NCBI RefSeq assembly: GCF_001613165.1
Contig: NZ_BDBV01000042.1
Location: forward strand, 1 to 64,000
DNA length: 64,000 nt
Direction: 5' to 3'
Source: Nocardia mexicana NBRC 108244
GTDB taxonomy: Bacteria > Actinomycetota > Actinomycetes > Mycobacteriales > Mycobacteriaceae
Positions 51,861 to 60,794 of the stretch are shown piece after piece; position 1 is the first letter of the stretch; every line of letters starts with the position of its first letter. The position numbers and the translations under genes were made by a program. The notes below the pieces were generated by a model. That model did not search any database. It saw only the letters and a list, made by a program, of their open reading frames with translations, and had not been told where the DNA came from.

Positions 51861-53167
51861 GCGACGCGACCGACGATCCGATCGTCATCTCCGGCATGGC
51901 CGTCGAGGCGCCGGGCGGGATCGAGACCCCCGCGCAGTACTGGACTGCGCTGGCCGACTCCCGGGACCTCATCGGACCCTTCCCGCGCGACCGCGGCTGG
52001 CCGGTCGAGCGGCTACTGTCGCTGTCGGAGTCCGAGGGCTGGGCCAAGGTGCCCGACGCGGGTGGGTTCCTCAGCGGTGCGGCGGAATTCGATCCGACCT
52101 TCTTCGGTATCACCCCGCGCGAGGCGGTGGCGATGGATCCGCAGCAGCGGGTGGCGATGCGGGTGGCCTGGCGCGCGGTGGAGAACGCCGGTCTCAATCC
52201 CGCAGCGCTGGCCGGTGACGAGGTGGGCTGCTACATGGGCGTGTCCTACACCGAATACGGCCCGCGCTGCGACGAGGTGAACGAGTACACCGGCTACCGC
52301 GCGACGGGCATGGCCCTCGGCGCGGTGGCGGGCCGGATCTCGCACGGCCTCGGCCTGATCGGGCCGTCGGTCAGCGTCGACACCGCCTGTGCCTCGTCGC
52401 TGTCGGCGCTGCATCTGGCGGCGGGCGCGATCCGGAACGGCGAGTGCGACTGGGCGATCGCCGGCGCCGTCTGTGTACTGGGCTCGCCCGCAGGGTTTTT
52501 CGAGTTCTCCAAGCAGCACGCGCTGGCCTCGGACGGGCAGTGCAGGCCGTATTCGGAGGACGCGACCGGCACGCTGTGGGGCGAGGGCGCGGGAGTGGTG
52601 GTGCTGGAACGCGAATCTCGCGCCCGCGCACTGGGTCACCGGATCTACGGCAGGGTGCTGGCCACGCGCGTCAACCACAACGGCGCCGGTGCGCCGCTGG
52701 CCGTGCCCCGCGCGGAGGCGCAGGAACGGCTGATCCGCAAGACGGTTGCCGCGGCGGGTATCGCGCCCGAGGTGATCGGGATGATCGAGGGCCACGGCAC
52801 CGGTACCTCCGTCGGCGACCCCCTCGAACTCGTTGCGCTGCAGCGTGTCTACGGCGCCGGCGGCGCCCCGCTGCTGGGCTCGGTGAAGTCGAACGTCGGG
52901 CACGCGCAGGCCGGTTCCGGCATGCTCGGGCTGGTCAAGGTGCTGCTCAGCGGGCTGAACGGCCATATCGCGCCGACGCGGCACGCGGAAAACCCCACGC
53001 GCAAGGTGGATTGGGAATCGTCCACGCTGCGCCTGGCCGAGAAGTTGCAGTACTGGGAACCGATCGACGGGATGCGCTACGGCGCCGTCTCGTCGTTCGG
53101 CGTCGCGGGCACGAACGCGCATGCCATCGTGGCGATGCCCGTGCAGGAAGAGGAGATCCATGTCTAG
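51857..53167 (+). CDS. PKS beta-ketoacyl synthase (MbtC-like)
   Basis: 436-residue stand-alone ketosynthase. The catalytic Cys is in VSVDTACASSLSALH (~177), and the two His are in EGHGTGTSVGDP (~313) and SNVGHAQAGSG (~349). Its length matches MbtC. It condenses an acyl starter with the extender carried by the next protein. The ATG overlaps the thioesterase stop and its own stop overlaps the next start by 8 nt, so KS and AT-KR-ACP are split but tightly coupled. Confidence 0.93.
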   Translation: MSDATDDPIVISGMAVEAPGGIETPAQYWTALADSRDLIGPFPRDRGWPVERLLSLSESEGWAKVPDAGGFLSGAAEFDPTFFGITPREAVAMDPQQRVAMRVAWRAVENAGLNPAALAGDEVGCYMGVSYTEYGPRCDEVNEYTGYRATGMALGAVAGRISHGLGLIGPSVSVDTACASSLSALHLAAGAIRNGECDWAIAGAVCVLGSPAGFFEFSKQHALASDGQCRPYSEDATGTLWGEGAGVVVLERESRARALGHRIYGRVLATRVNHNGAGAPLAVPRAEAQERLIRKTVAAAGIAPEVIGMIEGHGTGTSVGDPLELVALQRVYGAGGAPLLGSVKSNVGHAQAGSGMLGLVKVLLSGLNGHIAPTRHAENPTRKVDWESSTLRLAEKLQYWEPIDGMRYGAVSSFGVAGTNAHAIVAMPVQEEEIHV

Positions 53168-56100
53168 CCACCGGCTTCCGGACGGCAGCGTCCCCGTTCT
53201 GCTGTCGTCGGACGGCCCCGAGCTGCTGCGAGCCGAGGCGGCGGCGATACTCGGATATCTGGAACAGCGGCCCGCCGTCACCCCCGGCCAGGTCGCGGAC
53301 ATGCTGCTGCGCACCCGTTCCGCCCGTCGGCATCGCGTGCTGGCCATGGTCACCGAGCGGATCGAACTCCTCGAGGCGCTGCGCGCGATCGCGGCGGGCG
53401 ATCCGCATCCGGCGGTGATCGCCGGTGGCCCGGCGATCCCGCGCCGCATCGGGTACGTCTTTCCGGGGCAGGGCAGCCAGCGGGCCGGGATGGGCCTGTC
53501 GTTCTACGAGCATTCGGCGGCGTTCCGGGCCGCGGTGGACGAGTGCGAGGCGGTGTTCCAGGAGCTGTACGAGCTGTCGCCGCTCAGCTACCTGCTGGGC
53601 CGCGGCGAGCACGATGAGAACGTGCTGCGCATCGTGCAGCCCGCGCTGTTCATGCAGATGCTCGGCCTGGCCGCGATGTGGCGCGCCGCCGGTGTCGAGC
53701 CCGCGGTGACGATCGGCCACAGCCAGGGCGAGATCGCCGCCGCCGTCGTGTCCGGGGTCATCCCGCTGGCCGACGCGGTGCGGGTGGTGACGATGCGCGG
53801 TGGCCTCGTCGACACGATCGCCTCGCAGAACGGCATGGAGGGCAAGTACTCGATGGCGGTCGTCGGAGCGGACCGGGACGAGTGCGAGGCGCTGCTCGCC
53901 CGGCGTTCGGGCTGGGCCGAGGTGTCGGTGATCAACTCCGCGCACGTGCTGGCCCTGGGCGGTGATCGCGACGTGGTGTCGGACATCGTCACGATGCTGA
54001 CCGAGAACGGCAAGTTCGCCAAGGAGATTCGCGTCCCCTATCCGGCGCATACCACCGTCGTCAGCGAGTTCCGCGACCGATTCTGCGACGACGCCCTGAT
54101 CCGCGACCTGGATCAGCCGCACTTCGCCGCCACCGAAATCGACTGCCTCGGTGCCACACTCGGCGCCCCGATCACCCCCGACCTGCCGGTCGGCGACTAC
54201 TGGTACTGGAATCTGCGCAACCGTGTCCGCTTCGACCTGGCGATCGCCGCGGCCGCCGCGCGCGAGGTCGACACCTTCCTCGAGATCGCCGATCATCCCG
54301 CGCTCATGCTGGCGATCGGGGAGAACCTGAGCGGTGTGACGCCCCAGCGGGACTTCCTCACCGTCGGCACCTCCCGCCGCACCGCGGACGATTTGAGCGA
54401 ATTCACCCGCAACCTGGCGACGGTCGCGGTCAGCGATGCGAACTATCGCTGGGATGCGCTGCGGGACAGCGCCTCCGGTGGCGCTCCCACGCTGCCGCTG
54501 CCGGACTTCCCGAACACGCAGATGAACGCGAAGCCGCTGTGGGCGTTCTCGCACCCGGCGAACGGGCACACCGCGGTCGCGGCGCCGACCGGTGTGGAGG
54601 CGGCCCCGCAACAGAGGGGGGCAACGGCGGTGAGCCCGGGTACGGCGGCCCGAACCGCAACGGCCGCTGCGGAACCCGCCGTGCCCTCCGAGACCGTGCA
54701 GCCCGGCGATGCCCCGCAGCCCGACAGCGTCCCGCAGCCTGTCCCCGAGGCCGGGACCGCCGTCCCGCAGCGACTCGTCGAGCATTGGACACGGCTGCAG
54801 CGGCGGGCGCTCGTGCCGCCGCGCACCATGGCGCTCGTGGACCACACCGGCCGCTGTGCCGACCTGGTGTCCGCGGTCTGCGCGGTCGCGCCGCGGCACG
54901 GTGCCACCGTCGTCTACACCGACGAATCGGGCGCGCCCACAGCGCCGTTCGACACCCTGGTCGTCCTGGTACCGCCGCCGTCGGATACCGAGATCGGCGC
55001 GGCCGTCGACGATCTGGCCGAATTCCTCGGCGACCGCTCCTGGTTGCGGGACACCCGCGGGATCACCGACGTCTGGCTGGTGACGACCGGTGGCGAGCAG
55101 GTGCTGGAGACCGACGTGCCGGGGCTGTTCCACGCGGCCGCCCAGGCCGGATTCCGTTGTCTGGCGGCCGAGCACGTCGGCGTCGGGTTCCGGCACATCG
55201 ATCTGGATCCCGCCGCCGACCCGGATACCTCGGCGAAGGCGCTGGCGGGCGCGTTGCACATCGCCGGGGAGCCCGAACTCGCGGTCCGCGACGGCGGGGT
55301 CTACGCCAAGCGTCTCGTCGTCGACGACACCGCCGAGGACCGCCCGCTCGGCGCCCAGGACCTCCGCGAGGTCGTGATCGTCGGCGGCACCGGCAAACTC
55401 GGCCTCGACCTGTGCGAGTACTTCACCGAGCACGGCGCGAACCGGATCACGCTGATCAGCCGGTCCGGCGGCGATGCCGCCGCGGTGCAGCGCATCCGGA
55501 ACCTGCGGCGCGTCGGCAAGGCCGAGATCGTCGTCCGGAACTGCGATGTCGGCGACGAGACCGCGGTGCGGGCCCTGGCCGACGACTATCGCGGCACGCC
55601 CGCGACGCTGATCGTGCATGCGGCGGTCGACTATTCGGCGGCGGCGGCCGATCCCACCCCGGACGCGCTCCGCGCCGCCGCCGCATCCAAGGCGGTCGCA
55701 CTGGACCACCTGGTGCGGCACTTCCCGCTCGCCGCGGACGGCCGCATCGTCCTGTGCTCCTCGCTGTCGGCCACCTTGGGCGGCCGCGGTCACCTGGCGT
55801 ACTCGGCGGTCAACCGGCTGCTCGACGCCGCCGCCGGGCGGTACCGGGCCGGGGGCCTGCGCTGCTCGTCGGTGCAGTGGGGGCTGTGGCGCGCCGTGGG
55901 GGCCGACCACGCCGACGCGCTGGCCAGGATCAGCGGCGCCGGGCTGCTGCCGATGGATCCCGCGTCGGCCGTCGCGGCCGCGTTCCCGCCGGAGCCCGCG
56001 AATATCCTTGTCACGGCCTCGGATTGGGGCCGGATCCGGGAGCTGTACTCGGTCTTCGGGTACGAGCGGCTGTTCGCCGAGCTGCCCGAGGAGTCGCCGC

Positions 56101-56435
56101 AGGTGGTCGCGGCCGTCCCAGCCGATACCGCCGTCGCTCCGGTGCTACCGGAGACGAACGGCAATTCCGCTGTGGCCCCGGCGAATTCGCACGAAATGGC
56201 GGTGGCTGCCCCGGCCGATACCGCGGAGACCGTGCGGCACGCCCTGCGGACCGTCATGGGCCTCGGGGGCGCCGAGGCCATCGACGGCTCCGTGCCGCTG
56301 GTGGCGCTGGGCCTGGATTCGTTGCAGGCCTTGGATTTGCGCAAGCGCATCGAGTCCGACCTGAAGCGCGACCTGCCGGTTACGGCCATCCTCGGCGGCG
56401 CCTCGCTCGACGAGGTGGTGTCGCTGCTGAACTGA
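53160..56435 (+). CDS. PKS AT-KR-ACP (MbtD-like)
   Basis: 1091-residue polyketide synthase lacking KS. The acyltransferase (~100-400) has GQGSQRAGMG and the nucleophile GHSQGEIAAA (~188); the later VPYPAH segment resembles the YASH rather than the HAFH type, hinting at methylmalonyl, but this is weak. An Ala/Pro-rich linker of about 80 residues follows. The ketoreductase (~735-930) has VGGTGKLGLD and AYSAVNRLLDAA (Tyr and Asn present), so it makes a beta-hydroxyacyl group. The ACP has LGLDSLQALDL (~1052). Together with the KS it provides the hydroxyacyl unit of mycobactin/nocobactin-type siderophores. Confidence 0.92.
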   Translation: MSSHRLPDGSVPVLLSSDGPELLRAEAAAILGYLEQRPAVTPGQVADMLLRTRSARRHRVLAMVTERIELLEALRAIAAGDPHPAVIAGGPAIPRRIGYVFPGQGSQRAGMGLSFYEHSAAFRAAVDECEAVFQELYELSPLSYLLGRGEHDENVLRIVQPALFMQMLGLAAMWRAAGVEPAVTIGHSQGEIAAAVVSGVIPLADAVRVVTMRGGLVDTIASQNGMEGKYSMAVVGADRDECEALLARRSGWAEVSVINSAHVLALGGDRDVVSDIVTMLTENGKFAKEIRVPYPAHTTVVSEFRDRFCDDALIRDLDQPHFAATEIDCLGATLGAPITPDLPVGDYWYWNLRNRVRFDLAIAAAAAREVDTFLEIADHPALMLAIGENLSGVTPQRDFLTVGTSRRTADDLSEFTRNLATVAVSDANYRWDALRDSASGGAPTLPLPDFPNTQMNAKPLWAFSHPANGHTAVAAPTGVEAAPQQRGATAVSPGTAARTATAAAEPAVPSETVQPGDAPQPDSVPQPVPEAGTAVPQRLVEHWTRLQRRALVPPRTMALVDHTGRCADLVSAVCAVAPRHGATVVYTDESGAPTAPFDTLVVLVPPPSDTEIGAAVDDLAEFLGDRSWLRDTRGITDVWLVTTGGEQVLETDVPGLFHAAAQAGFRCLAAEHVGVGFRHIDLDPAADPDTSAKALAGALHIAGEPELAVRDGGVYAKRLVVDDTAEDRPLGAQDLREVVIVGGTGKLGLDLCEYFTEHGANRITLISRSGGDAAAVQRIRNLRRVGKAEIVVRNCDVGDETAVRALADDYRGTPATLIVHAAVDYSAAAADPTPDALRAAAASKAVALDHLVRHFPLAADGRIVLCSSLSATLGGRGHLAYSAVNRLLDAAAGRYRAGGLRCSSVQWGLWRAVGADHADALARISGAGLLPMDPASAVAAAFPPEPANILVTASDWGRIRELYSVFGYERLFAELPEESPQVVAAVPADTAVAPVLPETNGNSAVAPANSHEMAVAAPADTAETVRHALRTVMGLGGAEAIDGSVPLVALGLDSLQALDLRKRIESDLKRDLPVTAILGGASLDEVVSLLN

Positions 56436-56464
56436 CCGCGGGCGGGGTGGAGTCGGCGGGTCAA

Positions 56465-56483
56465 TTAGGTTAGCGTTACCAAA
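56465..56483 (+). promoter_or_regulatory. IdeR/DtxR iron box upstream of the exporter operon
   Basis: TTAGGTTAGCGTTACCAAA matches the consensus TTAGGTTAGCCTAACCTAA at 16 of 19 positions. It starts 29 nt after the PKS stop and gives the ABC exporter genes their own iron-regulated promoter. Confidence 0.8.
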
Positions 56484-56519
56484 GTAATTGGCTCGATGAG
56501 CGCACAGACGGAGAGCATT

Positions 56520-57491
56520 GTGTCGGAATCAGTGGCAGGATCGGGAGTGGATCACGCGATCGTCGTCGAGTCGGTCGAGAAGTCGTTCGGCGCGGTGCAG
56601 GCCCTGCGGGGCATCACCTTCAGCGTGCCCGCGGGCAGCGTGCTGGGCGTGCTGGGACCCAACGGCGCCGGCAAGACCACCACCGTATCCATCCTGTCCA
56701 CGCTCACCCGGCCCGATGCGGGCCGCGCGGTGGTCGCCGGATACGACGTGGTCGCCGAGGCCGCCCAGGTGCGGTCGTCGATCATGCTCACCGGTCAGTA
56801 CGCCGCGCTGGACGAGATGCTCACCGGCCGGGAGAACCTGGTGCTGTTCGGCCGCCTGATGGGCCTGCGCCGCAAGGCAGCCGGGGCGCGTGCCGAGGAA
56901 CTGCTCGAGCAGTTCGCGCTGACCGAGGCCGCGGACCGGCGGGTCGGCCAGTACTCGGGCGGCATGCGCCGGCGCATCGACATCGCCTGCGGGCTGGTGC
57001 GCCCGCCGCGGGTCGTCTTCCTCGACGAGCCCACCACCGGCCTGGATCCGGTGAGCCGCCAGAGCCTGTGGGCCCTGGTGCGTTCGCTCAAGGAGCAGGG
57101 CGTGACGATCCTGCTCACCACGCAGTACCTCGAGGAGGCGGATGCGTTGAGCGACAACATCATCGTCGTCGACAAGGGTACCGTGATCGCCGAGGGCACG
57201 GCCGACCAGCTCAAGGCCCGCTCGGGCGCGAGCTACTGCGAGGTGGTGCCGGTCGACGCCGCGGATGTGCCCGCGGTGGTGACGGCGCTGTCGAGCCTGG
57301 GCGAGGTCACGGTCGCGGATTCGCAGGACCGGGTGTCGCTGCCCGCTCCGGGCGGAGCCGCGACGCTGTCGGAGGCGCTGGACCGGATCAACGGCGCCGG
57401 AATCGAACTGATCGATATCGCGCTGCGCCGCCCGTCGCTGGACGAGGTCTTCATCGAGCTGACCAAGCCGGCCGTGGGGGCCGGGGCATGA
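56520..57491 (+). CDS. DrrA-like ABC exporter ATPase
   Basis: 323-residue ABC ATPase of the daunorubicin-resistance/ABC-2 type. Walker A is GPNGAGKTTTV (~46), signature YSGGMRRRIDIACGL (~145), Walker B VVFLDEPTTGLDPVSR, and the C-terminal regulatory domain typical of DrrA is present. GTG 56520 was chosen because GGAG lies 6 nt upstream; ATG 56496 is in frame but has no ribosome-binding site and is only 13 nt from the iron box. It works with the next two permeases, presumably to export the siderophore. Confidence 0.9.
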   Translation: MSESVAGSGVDHAIVVESVEKSFGAVQALRGITFSVPAGSVLGVLGPNGAGKTTTVSILSTLTRPDAGRAVVAGYDVVAEAAQVRSSIMLTGQYAALDEMLTGRENLVLFGRLMGLRRKAAGARAEELLEQFALTEAADRRVGQYSGGMRRRIDIACGLVRPPRVVFLDEPTTGLDPVSRQSLWALVRSLKEQGVTILLTTQYLEEADALSDNIIVVDKGTVIAEGTADQLKARSGASYCEVVPVDAADVPAVVTALSSLGEVTVADSQDRVSLPAPGGAATLSEALDRINGAGIELIDIALRRPSLDEVFIELTKPAVGAGA

Positions 57492-58270
57492 CGGCGGCGG
57501 CGAAATCGCCGGACGTCCTGCATGTTCCGGCGTGGCTGCAGTGGAGCGCGCTGAGCGGCCGCAATATTCGCACCACGCTGCGCGAGGGCGATGTGGTGCT
57601 GGCCTTCGCGGCGCCGCTCGTGTTCTTCGTGTGTTTCTATGTGCCGCTGCGCCGTTCGATGGAGGCGTCGGGCGTCGACTACGCCCAGTACCTGCTGCCG
57701 CTGATCGTGGTGTTCGCGATGTTCTTCACCTCGATGTTCGCCGGTGACCGGGCCGCACGAGAGGTCACCGGAGGGATGGCCACCCGGCTGCGCTCGATGC
57801 CGGTGCCGCCGTGGATTCCGGTGACCGCCCGGATATCGGCGAACCTGGTGCGCGCGCTGGCCGCGCTCGCGGGCGCCCTGGTGATCGGGACGATCTTCGG
57901 ATTCCGCTTCCATTCCGCCGGGGCGGCACTGGTTTTCGTGCTGATCGTGCTCGGTTTCGGTGCGGCGCTCGTGATCGCCACCGACGCCCTCGGCACCGTC
58001 ACCCGCAACTCCGAGCTGAGCGGCACCGTGCTGTTCGGCCCGCAGCTGCTGCTGGTGATGACGTCGACGGGTTTCGTTCCGGTGCAGGGCTTTCCGGGGT
58101 GGATTCAGCCGTACGTGCGAAATCAGCCGGTATCGCAGGTGACCGACGCGCTGCGCGGCCTGGCCGATGGCCGGTACGTGTCGGAGCTGGGTGTGGCCGC
58201 GCTGTGGATCGTGGGCCTGCTGGCGGTGGGCGCGGTGCTGGCGGTGCGGGCGGAGGGAAGGCGAGCATGA
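57488..58270 (+). CDS. ABC-2 type permease (exporter subunit 1)
   Basis: 260-residue membrane protein with about six TM helices (for example VVLAFAAPLVFFVCFYVPL and YLLPLIVVFAMFFTSMFAG). GTRNSELSGTV-like TVTRNSELSGTVLFGPQLL and FVPVQGFPGWIQPYVRNQPVS are DrrB-family signatures. Its ATG overlaps the ATPase stop (ATGA) and its own stop overlaps the next start, as expected for a heterodimeric exporter. Confidence 0.9.
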   Translation: MTAAAKSPDVLHVPAWLQWSALSGRNIRTTLREGDVVLAFAAPLVFFVCFYVPLRRSMEASGVDYAQYLLPLIVVFAMFFTSMFAGDRAAREVTGGMATRLRSMPVPPWIPVTARISANLVRALAALAGALVIGTIFGFRFHSAGAALVFVLIVLGFGAALVIATDALGTVTRNSELSGTVLFGPQLLLVMTSTGFVPVQGFPGWIQPYVRNQPVSQVTDALRGLADGRYVSELGVAALWIVGLLAVGAVLAVRAEGRRA

Positions 58271-59076
58271 GTGTCGCGGTGGATGTTTCGATGACGGACT
58301 CGCGGTCCGGCGTGGGATCGCTGCCCCAGCAGAGCCTGGTGGAGGCCGGTCGCCTGCTGCGCCGGTGGTCGCGGCAGCCGGAGGTTATCACCAGCACGCT
58401 GGTGCTGCCGATTCTGCTGCTGCTCATGTACGACCTGGTGCTGGACAAGTCGCTGGGCGCGACCGGCGGCGACGATCCGATCTACGGTTTCGTGCCGATG
58501 ATCGCGGTCGCCGGGACCATGTACGGCGCCATGGGCACCGGCATGTCGCTGTACGGGGAGCGGGAAAGCGGTCTGCTGCGCCGGTTCTGGGTGCTGCCGA
58601 TCCACCGCTGGGCGGGGCTGACGGGCCGGCTGCTGGCCGAATGCGGCCGCGCCGCCGCCGCGACGATCGTGGTGGTCGCGGTCGGGATGCTGCTGGGCCT
58701 GCGCTTCCAGGAGGGCTGGGCCGGGGCGTTCGGCGTGCTGGCGATCCCGGTCGTCGTGATCGCCGGATTCACCCCGCTGGTGATCATGGTCGGCGTCAGC
58801 AGCATCGGCGACAAGGTGGTGCAGCTGTTCGCGATCGTGGTGCTGATCGGCATGTTCTTCAACTCGGGTTTCGTTCCGGTGCAGAACTATCCGGGCTGGC
58901 TGCAGCCGATCGTGCGGGCCCAGCCGATGAGCTGCGCCATCGACGCCATGCGCAATTTCACCCTCGGCGGGCCGCTGCTCGTCCCCGTGCTGCAGACGCT
59001 GGCGTGGGCAGTGGGGCTGGCCGCCGTCTTCGGTGCGCTGGCGGTGCGCGGCTATCGCAGGGCCGCCGAGAGTTAG
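58267..59076 (+). CDS. ABC-2 type permease (exporter subunit 2)
   Basis: 269-residue membrane protein paralogous to the previous one, with about six TM helices (for example STLVLPILLLLMYDLVL, VLAIPVVVIAGFTPLVIMVG). FNSGFVPVQNYPGWLQPIVRAQPMS is the matching DrrC-family segment. It is the last gene of the iron-regulated locus; no clear hairpin terminator follows directly. Confidence 0.9.
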   Translation: MSVAVDVSMTDSRSGVGSLPQQSLVEAGRLLRRWSRQPEVITSTLVLPILLLLMYDLVLDKSLGATGGDDPIYGFVPMIAVAGTMYGAMGTGMSLYGERESGLLRRFWVLPIHRWAGLTGRLLAECGRAAAATIVVVAVGMLLGLRFQEGWAGAFGVLAIPVVVIAGFTPLVIMVGVSSIGDKVVQLFAIVVLIGMFFNSGFVPVQNYPGWLQPIVRAQPMSCAIDAMRNFTLGGPLLVPVLQTLAWAVGLAAVFGALAVRGYRRAAES

Positions 59077-59552
59077 CCACCGTTCGCGAACGAATCGCAT
59101 TGTGGCCCTTGCGCTTACATCTGTCTTTACATCCGGCGAACGTTGCTGATATTGCGGTCCCGACGCCATGACCGGCGCTAGAGTGGTGATCAGCCGCTGA
59201 CCGCCCGGCGCGACGACGCGCTTCGGGGCGCCGTGGATCGTGGTGACACCCCGCGCAGAGCTGATCACCACGGCACCGTCGCCGGAGCCGGGCTCCTCGG
59301 AACCCACCCGCAACCGATCCACGCCACGGAGAGTGCGCCGGTCAGCGTCGCGACCGCCGCGCGCCCACCGGTAGCGAGCCGTCCGGGCAGATTTCATCGT
59401 TGAACACCCTTCGCGAACGAGGCTGTGTCGTCGTGTGCCGACGTCCGTCCTCGTCCGGCGACGTCTGCCATCGGGACTCCGGTGCCACCGTGCGGCACAT
59501 TCGGCACTCGGTGTACCGGTGCCGACCGCTTGTGTGTCATCAGGAGAAAGTC
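59077..59552. other. Gene-free region with inverted repeats
   Basis: 476 nt between the exporter operon and the glycosyltransferase. Open frames on both strands (for example minus from 59397) resemble nothing known. It holds a 12-bp palindrome CGTTCGCGAACG (59081-59092), whose TTCGCGAACGA part recurs at 59410-59420, and a long-range inverted repeat at 59183-59194 and 59260-59271. No iron box is present, which marks the right edge of the siderophore regulon. The glycosyltransferase promoter must lie here. Confidence 0.6.
59183..59271. repeat. Long-range inverted repeat
   Basis: GTGGTGATCAGC (59183-59194) is the exact reverse complement of GCTGATCACCAC (59260-59271), separated by 65 nt of GC-rich sequence. 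It could form an extended hairpin in RNA or mark a binding region; no function is known. Confidence 0.8.
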
Positions 59553-60794
59553 ATGAACGCGCAGTTCTCGGCTCCGGAGCAGGTCATGCGGCCTGCGCAG
59601 TCCTCGGTCCGGATCGCCCCGCTGGGGGTGCCGCCCGCACGCGACACCCTTCATATCGCGATGGTGGTGCCGCCCTACTTCGACGTCCCGCCCAAGGCCT
59701 ACGGCGGCGTCGAGGCCGTCGTCGCCGATCTGGTCGACGCGCTGGTCGGGCGCGGTCACGAGGTCACGCTGCTGGGGGCCGGCGAGCCGGGCACCAGGGC
59801 GCGGTTCATCCCGGTGTGGGACAGCATCCAGGCCGACCGGCTGGGCGATCCGTTCCCGGAGGTGCTGCACGCGTTGAAGATCCGCCGCGCCCTCGAGCAG
59901 CTCTGCGCGCGCGACGGCATCGACCTGGTGCACGACCACACCTTCGCGGGTCCGCTCAACGCCCCGTACTACCGGGATCTCGGCCTGCCCACCGTCGTCA
60001 CGGTGCACGGGCCCGTGGACGGCGATCCCCACCTCTACTACAGCGAGCTGGGACGCGACGTGTCGCTGGTGGCGATCAGCGATCGCCAGCGCGAGCTCGC
60101 CCCGGACCTGAATTGGGCGGGGCGGGTGCACAACGCGCTGCGGATCGGCGATTGGCCCTTCCGGACGGACAAGAGCGACTACGCTCTGTTCCTGGGCAGG
60201 TTCACCGCCGACAAGGCGCCGCACCTGGCGCTGGAGGCCGCACACGCCGCCGGCATTCCGCTGGTGCTCGCCGGCAAGTGCAACGAACCCCCGGAGAAGG
60301 CGTATTTCGATAGTGCGGTGCGTCCGCTGCTGACCGAGAACGACCATGTTTTCGGCATGGCGGACGTGGCCGCCAAGCGAAAGTTGTTGTCCGAGGCCAC
60401 ATGTCTGCTGTTCCCGGTGCAGTGGGAGGAACCGTTCGGAATGGTGATGATCGAGGCGATGGTGTGCGGCACGCCGGTGGTGGCGTTGCGCGGCGGCGCG
60501 GTGGCCGAGGTGATCGTCGACGGCGTCACCGGCCGCATCTGCGACGACCCGGCCGAGCTGCCGGTGGCGGTGAAGGAAGTCCAGGAGTACGACCCGGCGG
60601 CCTGCCGGGCGCACGTGGCCGCACACTTCGGCGAGGACACGCTCGGCCGCGGCTACGAACAGGTGTACCGCCGGGTGCTGCGGTCGCGGGCCGCGATCGG
60701 GCACAGTGGTGGCAGCGGAGCGTACCGACGCAAGAGTCCGATCATGCCGGAAAGGATGCCGTATGACCGGTCCCACCCCGTTGAATTCCGGTGA
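59553..60794 (+). CDS. GT4-family glycosyltransferase
   Basis: 413-residue GT-B fold glycosyltransferase. The N-terminal MVVPPYFDVPPKAYGGVEAV is the usual acceptor-domain loop. The C-terminal donor-binding segment has EEPFGMVMIEAMVCGTPVVA (E-x7-E motif, ~291-310) followed by GGAVAEVIVDGVTG. Sugar donor and acceptor are not known. AGGAGA precedes ATG 59553. It overlaps the debranching-type enzyme by 32 nt, so the two probably act in one glucan or glycoconjugate pathway. Confidence 0.9.
   Translation: MNAQFSAPEQVMRPAQSSVRIAPLGVPPARDTLHIAMVVPPYFDVPPKAYGGVEAVVADLVDALVGRGHEVTLLGAGEPGTRARFIPVWDSIQADRLGDPFPEVLHALKIRRALEQLCARDGIDLVHDHTFAGPLNAPYYRDLGLPTVVTVHGPVDGDPHLYYSELGRDVSLVAISDRQRELAPDLNWAGRVHNALRIGDWPFRTDKSDYALFLGRFTADKAPHLALEAAHAAGIPLVLAGKCNEPPEKAYFDSAVRPLLTENDHVFGMADVAAKRKLLSEATCLLFPVQWEEPFGMVMIEAMVCGTPVVALRGGAVAEVIVDGVTGRICDDPAELPVAVKEVQEYDPAACRAHVAAHFGEDTLGRGYEQVYRRVLRSRAAIGHSGGSGAYRRKSPIMPERMPYDRSHPVEFR

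Noticed and set aside
59081..59092. CGTTCGCGAACG as an SOS box
   Set aside because: The actinobacterial LexA site has GAAC-N4-GTTC order; this palindrome has GTTC-GC-GAAC, the wrong arrangement.
58123..59397. Minus-strand 424-residue frame through the second permease
   Set aside because: Antisense to an obvious permease; no motifs.
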